In this document: piece after piece, positions 26,301 to 38,300 of the stretch
Position numbering within the stretch: the first letter of the stretch is position 1
Layout of the letters: every line of letters starts with the position of its first letter
The notes under the pieces: model-generated
Database searches by the model: none
The model's input: only the letters and a program-made list of their open reading frames with translations
What the model was told of the DNA's origin: nothing
Source: Caprimulgus europaeus
Lineage: Eukaryota; Chordata; Aves; Caprimulgiformes; Caprimulgidae
Assembly (NCBI GenBank): GCA_907165065.1
Contig: OU015525.1
Location: forward strand, 44,746,037 to 44,810,036
DNA length: 64,000 nucleotides
Direction of reading: 5' to 3'
Position numbers and translations under genes: made by a program

Positions 26301-29300
26301 TGACTTGTAAAGCAGATTACCTGAAGAATATTCTTTAGATCATGAACAACTGGTGGCTGGTACAAATTAGAAATCTGTTCTTCTTCATCCACTTCCACAT
26401 GTATTTCACCAGACTGAACAGTAAGAATATAACAGAAGCTGGGAGGAGGAAGGTTAGTTGTCATCTATTAAAAAGTAAGGAAAAGAAATGTGACCTTAAA
26501 AAAGGCACTGCAGTTTGGCCAGTCGAGTTTTATAATAATAGCCAAAATGAACCACACAGTTTACATTTTAAAAGGGATGTGAAAGCAAATTATATGGTTA
26601 ATAACAATGACTTTCTCAAGTAGAAGTTAAATTAATAAACCAACATTCACAAGTCATAAGTGAAATCAGCTTGTGTGTATCATTCTTTCCATAACCTGAT
26701 ATTGATCATCATCACAAAAACATCATGATTTGGCACACATGGCAAACACTGCGACTAGTTCAAGGTGCTTGTTGTTGTTTTTGCATTTCTTTATTACGTG
26801 GTAGGAGTGCCCTGATTATTCTTTTTTTGTTGTTTTTAACATCCATAACTTTTCTGAGATTTGGGGACTTTTGCATGTGGGTGGGTTTTTGTGATAGTAA
26901 ACAGCTGACGAATTTTTAAAGCTACCAAATTAAATCCAGGACAGCACAAAGAGATAATGAAGAACAGGAATGCAACAGCTACAAGAACTGCTCTCTTTGT
27001 GTTATGCCAGATTTTTCTTCCCCCCTTAAAAAGTACTGTGACATAACAACTTTATCAATCACCTCTTAAAGAGGTCCCAAACTAGAAAGGCTTCTCAGAA
27101 AAAAAAAGACAATGATAGAAAATTTTTTTTATTGCGGGTATGGTAAAATATTCTTCTAGTGATGTTTGTTGTTAATGAAGTATTTAATTTAATAAAAGAA
27201 ACATGAATCTATTAAATACAGCTGCCCACCAGTTAAAAAAAAATCTGCATAAGGAGGAAAGAAAGCAAAAGACATCAACTCAAATTCTGTTTGCCTCTGA
27301 CAGCACTAAAGAAGGTATTTGAATGTACACAGGGCTCAAAAGCATTCTCTTCCCAACAACATTATCAGTGTGCTGGCAATATTATTTATGTACCTATGTA
27401 TAAAACTGTTTACATAGAACTGTGCATAAAACTATACTGTTTATATCAAGAAAAGTGTATCTCAACTGAAAAAACTCCACTCATCCAAAAACCTGCAGCA
27501 GTAGAATGCAAGCCTTGATCCCCTGTCGAATCAGTAAGTATTTAAAACCCATGATGGAAGTGTAAACTACATGGTTATGGAAAGTTTCCTCCATTTTTAG
27601 ATTGTTAATAAAATAGGGAAAATGAAGAATAAATGAGAGTCATAACAAAGCTAAACAACATTTAAGAACTTTGCTCCATCTGTGGATATTCCCATTCTGT
27701 TGTCCACAGTATTTTAATGCACAAAATAACCCATTCCTCTGTGACTTCTGAAACGTTTAGATGAAAGGGAGAGTCAAGGAGAGAACAGTCATTTCACTCA
27801 GTTTCAGTATTGGTTTTATATATAACCAAGGTCTGAACTTTTTATTCTTCAACATAACGCAAAGAACACTCTACATTGCAGAGAAAGATTCTCAGACTTC
27901 AGAAATAACTAGTAATATCCACCTTTAATGTCCCTTGGTTTTCAAACTTGTTTATTTCCAGCTCTTCATTCTTTTCCAGAATTTGCATCCTGATTGACTC
28001 CCCTAGGCTCTAATACAATTTTTTAATACCACAAACTTCTTCCCCAAAGAACAGCTATACAAGAACAGCAGGACAGCACAAGCACTTGGTTACCCAGAAA
28101 CTTCTCAAATGATCTCTTATTGCCAAAATGACAGTTGATATGACAGAACTTCTTTTCAAGTACAAAAGCTAATTAAAGGAAAATTAAAGATGCACTTTTA
28201 GAATAGCAAATACATAGTAACATACTTTAAATCCATTCTATTACTTCCCCACCCCCTAAAATCACAAGAAACTTTCATTACGTTTTAGTAGATTATTTTT
28301 TGTGCCTATCACTTGACTGTCTTCACATGAGACAAACACCAGTCAAAATCATCTTAACTAGTAAGAGACCTGATTTCAGCAGTCAGTCTACCCTTTCAGA
28401 AGTTAATCTTCAGAAAAGTGCTTTTGAATCTAAGGCTGAAAAGTGCTTCAAAGAACGAGTTAATATACTTGTATACAGATTCCTCAGCTGGTTCCATGAT
28501 ATCTAATATCGCTTTCCTCCTGCAAGAAGAGGAGAGGAATAATTTGTCCCGACATCCTATCATTCTAGCTCTAGAGGATTAATATGAGGCTAACTGCATC
28601 ATTTTGGAAAGATGCTGCTGATCCAGAGGGCTTCAGGTTAGCCTAGGAAATTGCCAGAACCAGTAAAGCAAAACTGAGTAGCTAAAGAGAGGGAGAGAAT
28701 CCGATTCCCAAAGTAAACACAATTACACTACCAACAACAATAGTAGTTGTGAGTGAAAAAATACATTTCCATAATAACAAGACTTACCATTTCAGAGTCT
28801 TGACTTTGTCCAGGAACTTTTACAGGCACTACTGGAGGCCACAGACTGTCTATTAGACTAAAAAGTCCTAATGCCCTTCAAAAAGACCAAAAAAAATCAG
28901 GTTTAAAATGTTTTCCAAAGTTATATATTAAAAAGATTAATTAAGAAATATAATTTAAACCATTGCACGATTATGAAAACAATTTCAAATAATATTTTTT
29001 TTCTGGAAGCTGGTTTTGATTTGGTCTAATTAAATTTCCATCATTTCTGCTGCAGGGTTGGGGGGGGGAATGTATTCAGATTCAGTGACAAGCAAGTCAT
29101 ATTTATCCCTCGCCATGAACAGCCTGCTACACGATGAAATTCAGAGGAACTCGGGTAAATGCGAGCTTGGGAGGGACAAAGATACCAGTCGAATTTTTAA
29201 AAAACAGCTTTTAATTATTTTAACTGATAGATTAAAAAAAAAGTTTTGCTTCTAACATTTTAATCTCTTGCTTTTCTCCAACAGATGATTGTAACTGCTT

Positions 29301-32300
29301 TTAGGAAAGTCAGCAATTATCAGGTATATAGAAACAGGTAAGATTTTGTTATCTGAAGTACATGTACAGAGGACGGTCTCCTTCCTACACAGCTGCTCAT
29401 TTAGCTACAGGTTTTATTTATTTATTTATTAAGTTTCCTACTTTTAATTTAGAAACAAACATAAAATTAACAGCCTAGCATATTAAGGTAAAATGTTGCA
29501 GACTCTTTAGCTTTAGCTTGCAAAGCTGTACAGTGGCTGCCTTGTCAGTTGATATGGCATCCTTGCAGGACAAGCAGGAATATCTGAGGGAGAGGCCAAG
29601 AAAACAGCTGAGGGAAGGGAAATAGCTACAGATAACCAACTTGAAAAGGCATGCATTTTTGAGTTAAAGCTCTCAGTTATCTTGTCCTAGTTCTCTGTTC
29701 TATGTAGTCAAAGCACAGAGATCTGGATTTTAACCCCACACTGCCTCCAAGAACAATTTGTCTGTTCCTCCAATTAAGAAAGCCATTATTTCTGAAATAG
29801 CTCTAAAAAATGAAGTCCAAAACTTGCTAGAAGTAATACTAGCTTCTAAACTCAACTGTTTAGGAGAAGGAAAAGGCATACTCTGGTACAGGGCTGAAGT
29901 ACGTTGCAATATGCTGCTTCTTCAAGGGGTTACGGAAACTCTCCTTTAAAGTTCTGCTTTTAGCTCACTTCTGCTTCAGCTTATTTATTTCTTTACTTCC
30001 CTAGTCCTTCTCTGGATCCTTAAGCACTTAGACTTTGGGTATCTATAGGCAGTGAACCTTTTCCCATGTTTTTTTGTAAAGCACCAGGTATCATTGGGGA
30101 TCAGGTGTTAATAGCGATGCCTTTGGACCAGCAATGTAAGAAGTTTTACGAATGTAAACCTCAGACTGGATCTTCTGGAATAAAGCTTGTGGTTCACAAT
30201 TCAGGTAACAAGCTGGCAGATTAAAGAGATGATGTTGATATCTGTATCCACACTAATGAACAGATGAGAAATACAAATGTGCTGCTCTTTTACAGAAATG
30301 AACTTCCTGACTTACAGGGCATCATCCCCAAGCCTGTAAAAGGAGAAGGCTGAGCTCAGAGCTGGGTTTTTTTGTTTGTTTTGTGTTTTGTTTTTCACAG
30401 TGAGAACATTACAACATAGAAAGCAACATTTCTTGGCTATTAAAGAGATATTACAGTAAATTGACCACTACTTGAATCCTGGATCAAGGCAATATTTTCC
30501 ATCCTGTATCGTACAGAATTATATCCTCTCCACAGTTACAGGAGGGCCAGTGCCCAGTGCAACAAACTGGTCTTGCTAACAGGGACGTGAAAAAGGAGAG
30601 TTACAAAAAGAGCGCACAGCCTTCCGTGCGACTCGGGCAGTTCCAGAAGTGTCCTTCCTCCCATGACACGCAGCGCGAGGGCAAGGGCAGAGCACGAGGA
30701 TGAAGGCACCACAAACACTGAGTGTGTGCATACAGAGATCACGTGTTTATCAACTTATAGCAAATACGCCATGTTGCTGCAGTGCAGGTATAATCACATC
30801 TACTGCTTGAACTAGGAGCACTTAATTATTAGTAAATGACAGTATTTGTTTACAAGCAGGCAGAGGAGCAGTGTTGTGCAGAGAGTGGCTGCTGAATATC
30901 TTAGCCTCGTCCTTTTCTTCGACACCAGCCAGGCCAATGGCAGAGACATTTGTCACCCAAATTATTTGCAAGTTTCAAACCACATCTTGCTGGGATCCTT
31001 CTCTACCAAAGGGGCTGTTCTCTCCTGGAGATGCCACAGATATGCCAGGGATTGCATCAGACAGCATGCCTGGTGAGGAGCTCCCATCTTGCTCCACCCA
31101 TTTATGTGCCTCCAAGAAACCTCTCTCTCTTTACACTTGTGGATTTCGTATTAGCAGAAGGTGGAATGAGGTAGGAGCAATAACAGTGGAGAAATGGCAA
31201 GACCGTGTTTCTCCTCTGTAGAAAATCATTATCCTTACAGAAAGAATAAAAGTAATTCTCTTTATTGGCCAAGCAACACTCAAATCTCACTTCAATCTGA
31301 CTTTAACAATCGGTATATTTTATCCAATATGTGTATCCTTCTCCAGCTATAGAGTTGGACAAGAGATGAACAGCTGGCTCTGAGCTACAGTGAAGGGTTA
31401 GCCTCCACATGCACAAAGAGCCTTTCTGGCTACAGAAGACAAAATAAAAACTTTAAAATTTTGCTCTGTGAGTGCAATTACTGGTCACTATTTAAAAAAA
31501 ATTAAAGTAATTTTGATCACAAAAGGACAGACTTATAAAAAAGGAAAAGTTACAGTAAGAAGTGAGAAGAAACAGGCTCATGGATAAAAAAAAAAAGAAC
31601 ATGTAAAGTATTTTGGATTTTTTTTTTTCAGAGACAAGGATTCTATTGTAATATTCTATAACTTTTCTTCAAAAAAGAAAAAAAGACTGAATCCATACCA
31701 GGACAGAAATCATCTATCAGATTCTAAATGACAGATTCAACCCCCTACTTCCCATGCTAAACTGCAATCTATGTTTAGTAAAAATTGTTTTGTCTCATAC
31801 TAAATATGCAGATGCGTGCGTGTGTACACACACACAGAGACATATGTATGTGTACATAATATGCAAAATAATTCTTTTTAGTATCCTTAGTTATTTTTAT
31901 TATCCAATGTGCTCAAAAGGCATCCCTCTCTAGTTACATTTTGCTTGCTGAACTTTGGTGTGTCTTTTCCATGTATTAATAAATGCAAACTGCCTGCTGC
32001 ATACCCAGACAGCGGTCAGAGTATTTTAAAGATTTCATACTCTTAAAAGGCTAAATACATGGCTGAGAAAATGCAAAATATACACACAGCACATGCAGAA
32101 AATCCTGACCTATTTAACTAATTGTCTTGAAGTACTCCATAGAAAAATAACTAGAAGACAGCAAGTGATATTAATGAAATAGCATTTATTTCTCACTCCC
32201 CACAATTCTCAGATGATGAGTGGACTGCCCTGTACAGAAGAAGCTGCTTGCATTTGCTCACCTAAACACTTTCCTTTTCAGTTTCACAGCTTAGCAGGAG

Positions 32301-35300
32301 ACAGAAGTTGCCTTCTGCTTCTTGCCTTCCTGATATGTTTAGCCCTCCACTGCAAAGTCAAATGGCATACGTTCACATGTGCACACATGCATATATATGT
32401 TTGTCCTATGATTTTTGAAAAAAACATACAAATTAAAAAGAAAACCCATTGTTATTGTATTTCGATCCAGTAAAGTGATAAACCAGTATCTACAGTCTCA
32501 GTACATCTACTCTGATCCTATGGAAATTTCATTCATTTCGCACTACGAACTATACTACAAAAATCAAACAACTTCAAATTTTGATTTTTCAAAATTGTAT
32601 TTCACTAAAACTGATCTGACAACTTATTTCATAACTTACTAAGAAAATTTTGTTTATTTCTCTCACAAGCATGAAGTTTCATCTACAGTTCTGGTCCAAG
32701 AACCTTGTGTGAGATATGTCTGATTCAACTTTTTAACTTTATGGCTTCTAGTTTGCAGGATTTTTCAATTTTAGTAATTGTACCACAGGTTTAGGGGAAA
32801 TTAGTACAAGGAGAAAATCAGCAACTTTATTGGATATCAGCAATATCCAATAAAGTAGAAGGAAAACAATGCCCATAACTAGAAAAAGAAGAAAGACTAT
32901 GTAAGGTTTACAGTTGGAGAAAGGAAGAAAGATGCTAGGATTCTCTTCCAACATCTTCCACAGCTTTGCTCTGGGGACTCAAGACTTGGCACTTCTCTGT
33001 CTTCCTCCTCTCCTGCTCTCCCAATTTTAGTCTAAAATGAAACAGTTTTCTTCTGGCACTATCAATCTCAATTATGAAGACCTCAAAAATAAAGCAATTC
33101 CTAGCTCTCTGTGAAACATCTCCTTGCTCAAAACCAAAAAGAAATTCAGTAATAATCACATAGACTTCATAAGCTTCAACTATCAAAAGACAAGCAATCC
33201 AAATATAAAGCCAATACTGCAGGCTAGTTCTCCCTTTAATTGACCTATAAAGGCCTTGCAGTGAACAAGCCATGCAAAACATATTTTCTCAGACTTGAGT
33301 AATAAAAGCAACAAAATCAAAAAGTAAAAATCTGAGCCTACTAAACCAGCATCTCAGTCAAAATACAGACAGGGAGGAAGGGCTGTTTTTTTCCCCTAAG
33401 TTATGTTTAGATATATTAAATTATTTTGTTGAATAATTTATTTACATACTTCAATAACTCAATTTTCTATAGTATATTATAGATTACATATCCTACATTA
33501 AAACATTGAAATTGTAATATAAAATACTTTTGATTCAATATGGATATGCCTACGTTATTCTGCAATTATGGTTACTAAACAGATTAATGACAGAAGCACT
33601 GAAGATACAAGTAGCAGTCCATGCTTATTAAAGAGAAGAAAACTCAGGAAAAAAGTTAATTTCTGATACATATGCAGTTATAAAAAATAATTAAAAAGTA
33701 AAGCAAATATTCAAAACTTCAATGCAATTACTGAAATTATGTTTTAAATGGAACTCAACTTTTAACCACAGCAATTACCTAAGTGTTTCAGGACCAAAAA
33801 ACCTCAGAGACATGGGTGGGTCTTTTAGATGGCAGTCTTTTTGGAGGAGGGAAAACCAAAGGAAGGAAGTTATTACTTCCTTGCTCTGCGGAGGGTTCTT
33901 ACTATTACATTTCCTGTCAACGTCTTGCAGTTGAAACACTTTCTTTTATAACACTCAGTGGTGGTCCTCTCTTCCAAGTGTAAAACAAAAAAAAAGATAA
34001 AGTATATGGTGATGAGTAGAGGAAAAAGGAGAAAGATAGAGTCCAGAGAAGTATGGGACTTAAATAAAAAGAAAAATAAAGAAGAAATAAAAGCCTCAGG
34101 CACAACATTGACCAACACTGCAGACAAATACAGGGAGATTTCACATTTCAGTGCTTAACATTTGAAAGTTTAAAATGACAAACAAATAAATCAACTATAT
34201 TTGAAAATGCAGAAATTTCTGAGAGAAACATAACACTTAATTGATGAACTCAATATTCAGAGTCGACTTACTTTAAAGGAAAAAGCAACAGATAATACAG
34301 CAAACTATTATGGAAAAACTTGCCATGAATTAAAGGTTGGGTCATGTGCCAAAGCTTATGAGTTGATGTATCCTTCAAAGTATTTTACTCCAAATTCAAA
34401 GTGTGGATTTTAGCACTATCCATGCAACAGCTGAATCTCCTCTTGAAACTTGTTATGCATTTTTTCAGTTTAGGGTTGAAATTGGTACTGACAACCTGCA
34501 TTAGTTATGTATTACATTAAAGCATTTCTTCCCCTTCCCTTGATTTTTAAATTGGTGTCAATTTTCTGTTCTGATGAATAGAAACTCCTCATATTTCTAC
34601 CTTATATGAGAGCATATAAGGTAGAAATGAAAGTATAAAGAGAAGAAGCAGGTAGGTCTGCTATATTCAGCAGTAAAACAACTCAGTGCCTGGCAAATCA
34701 GATGAAAAGACACAAATTTTCAAAATCCAACTTATTATTCCGTGTAGAACTCCAGTCAGGGCTAAAAACATAAAACTAGTATTTTTGTCAATAAAGGCAG
34801 ATATCTAACTACAAAGTTTATCCCAGCTCATTGAAATTAATTTCTGGTAGGAAGCAGCAGACTATGACAATTTATAGGTTAATTACTCCTGAGGCATTTT
34901 AGTGAGTGCTCAGTCCCTGCATCTAATTGCATCCATTTAGTTACCGGTTATACCAGACATACCTGAAACATGCCTAGGATCTCTTAAAATAGGAGAGGTT
35001 ACATCTTAGTCGTACTGCATACAGATTCTTGACCAAAATTTCTGCCTCTAGCACTACACCATCAAAGTCTCACTTCCTCTTTCTCAAGGGGTTGAATTTG
35101 TAAGACTGACATATGAGGTGGTGGAAGGACAAGAGCAAGAACATACACCTTTAAGGAGCCAACACCATCACCAGCAGATCAATGAACATTTTTCAGTCTT
35201 CTCTCTTTAGACCTTCTCTCTCTTCTTTTCTGATGATACTAAGTGTGCAGTTCAGGGAACAGTTGTAGGAAAAGCAAGGAGACAAATATAAATTGAGAGG

Positions 35301-38300
35301 GTGAAAAGAAAAGGTGTCAAGAAACATATACTAAACTACATACATGCTGCTAATCCAGCTGCTACAATACAGGTTCCTACCTTATTCAACAGCCTCATGA
35401 ACAGACTAGAAGAACTGCTAGAAAAAAGACAACGAACAAGCCATAGCAACTGTGCCGTGACTCAGCCGTGCCCATCTGTCTTACGGAATTGCCAGGAACT
35501 GGACTGCAAAGGGAAACATCACTTCCTCTATCGGACTACAAAGAGAAGGATTTCTTGCAGAGATGGTCTTGGGGAGTATGTTTTATGTAGGGTATGGGAC
35601 TTGTTCTCAAAACCACCTCAAAATCAATGAAAGACCTTCAAATGACCTCGTACAAGACTCTAATACTTGTTAAAGCACATGGGTGTTAAAAACCAATATT
35701 CAGCATTAACAGTTTTTCTCTCGATGTAAGATTACTATAATTCTAATTTTTCACAGGGTTGATCTTGGTCAAGACAGGACATGGTTATGTAACTTCTTAT
35801 CCCACTTTTCTTTTGGAACACAAGTATTTTCTTATTGGGAGAAGAAATGAGTTGAGTTTCATTAGCACATCTTACAGTACAGCTGCATTCCAAAGATCAA
35901 GTCAGATTTACAGGCAGGTTTTTGCCTGGATATAAAATTCAACGGTATTATAGGTTTTTAGTCCTTGAAATGCAACTTCAGCTTACAAAAGTGATTTAAA
36001 CATTGCATTTACTGGAATGATATTAAATAGTACTTTAAATTAAATATGTGATGATGCAGATGGATGATGGACTGGAAATTTTTTTAGCAACAGTTGTCCA
36101 TTGACGGAAAAAGCTTGAGAACCTCTTGTATCTGTTAAATGCAGATGTCCTGTCTCACAGAAGGACTGAGGAAGCACTCTGTAAGAGAGACTACAGTCCA
36201 TGTAACTGGGGTACAACATGCATGTATGGGATCTTATTAGCCATTCCTGGCTTTCTCCAGATCATGTGCTTCAAAGGCACAAAAAAAAAGTCATTACTTT
36301 TCCCTCATATTTCCTACATTTTATTCCCTTTTATCCATTTTAAAAGCCACTGCTGGACTCCAGGAAACAAACAGTCTAAAAGTCATCCCCTTCCAAAAAG
36401 TAATTGGTGGGGTTTTTTTTTAAAAAAAAAGGCAGCAGTTTTTCTTGCAGGGCAGACCACATAGTTCTTATTCACTCATGTGCTACAAGCCAAGGTTAGG
36501 CACTTACAGGCATATCCCATCATGTGCTTGGATATTCCACTGTCTCTGGAAACCCATTTATCCAGTGGCAATGAGTTTTACAGTCTAATTACGCTCTGTG
36601 TGAATAAGTACTCCCTTATATTAATTTCAGCTATGGCTTTACTGTGGTTTCCATCACACCTAGAATGACACAAAACGTGTCCCAACACTTAAAAGTAATA
36701 AGTTATAAGCAGAACTTAGGCTAAACCAATTAAGAAAAAAATAAATCCTTGAACAATTCCCCCACCCACCCATCTTGTACAACAAAATCACGTTTTAACC
36801 ACCGCACTGTCCCTGAAGCTACGCTTGCCTTTTTCTTTTCAAGTTTCTTAGCAGGGTTACCACCAGTACAGCTCCAGCTGAGCCACCAGCATTTTCAGCA
36901 GTGTGTCTTCTAATCGTCCTCAGAATAGCCAGAAGTAAGTTACTGCTGCTTTGAAACACAATTTACATTAGAAAAAGTCTGTCTCTTATTAGCTAGGCAG
37001 AGTACTGGAAACACCAGCAGCCAGTTGTAAAACTTCATTTGTATCCAGAATTCCAACGCCATTATTTAATTTGTTTGGAAAAAATGTAACTTGAAAAAAA
37101 AAGCCAACAAAATAATTAAATAAGAAGACGTGTTTGTTATTAAAGATCCATAAAAATGCAAGTAGGCTTGAAATCCAAAGGATCTGAAAATTAACACTGC
37201 AAATACATAAAAAGAAAAGCATACTGAATAGGGCTGGCTGGAAAACAACAATTCCATTTTGCTAAACATTTCAAGGCTTTGAAATTTGTTTTTGTTCCAA
37301 TATGAAACAAAAATGAGACTTTCTGAAAGTTTTCATGAAATGAGAATGAGAGAGAGTATTCACTCCCTCTGGACCTGAAAAAATCTTCCCAACAATGTTG
37401 TCTCCAAAATAGATAATGTTTCCATGAAACATTCTGGTTTTGATGAAACAGCATTTTTCAACAGGGAAAAAAAAGTGTCAGCAGAAATATCACAGCCATT
37501 CTAATACTAAAGACTTATCTAGATCAGATGCTTGTACAAATAAATTATGTTGAGAATTGAACCAATCTGATTATATTTACATAGGTCCCCATGTGAACAC
37601 CATATTGCTTTCCTTAGAAAGATACTCCATAAGATAACTATTTAAAGTTTTTTTTCCTTGATTAAAGGTATTTTTTTTTATACAAAGAATGTAAAAGGAA
37701 TCATAGAATAAGCAAAATCTAAGAGGTACCATACATCAATTTGTTACTTACCTGGGGGGCTTTGTCTATAAACCTGTGGACATTCTTATTCTGAAATAAG
37801 AATGGCTTTACAATTTGTGAGAACTATTTTTTCTAAAGAAACTTAAACTGTGCTTACAAAACCATACAGACTTAACTGAATTAAGCTCTCATCTACTAAG
37901 GGACAGTTTGTGCTTGAATCTTCAACCCTGACTGGGCAGCACAGTAGAAAAACATACTGTAATAAACAGTTCTGCAATTAAAGGGAAGTGAACTAATGTT
38001 TTTAAGTTTTTTAATCTACCAAAGAGAAAGAAAACACTCATCTTTTATTAAATACGGCATACTGTAATTCTTCTTGGTCACTTGCTCTGCTAAGCATGTA
38101 TTTGTGTGTTAGCCTATTTATGCTCACTTTGGAGTATGGTTGGCTCAAGTACTATTGGATGCGTTAAAAATGGCAATGAGGACATTTAATTGAACAAAGC
38201 TCGATTCAGTTCTTCCAAAGAATATTGATCACAGAAATAAATAAAAAGGCATAATAAATAAAATAAATAAATAAAAGGCATAATAAAATAAATAAAAAGG

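Noticed and set aside
35301..35630. 109-codon plus-strand open frame in a SPIDR intron
   Set aside because: No family resemblance, no exon signals; consistent with chance.
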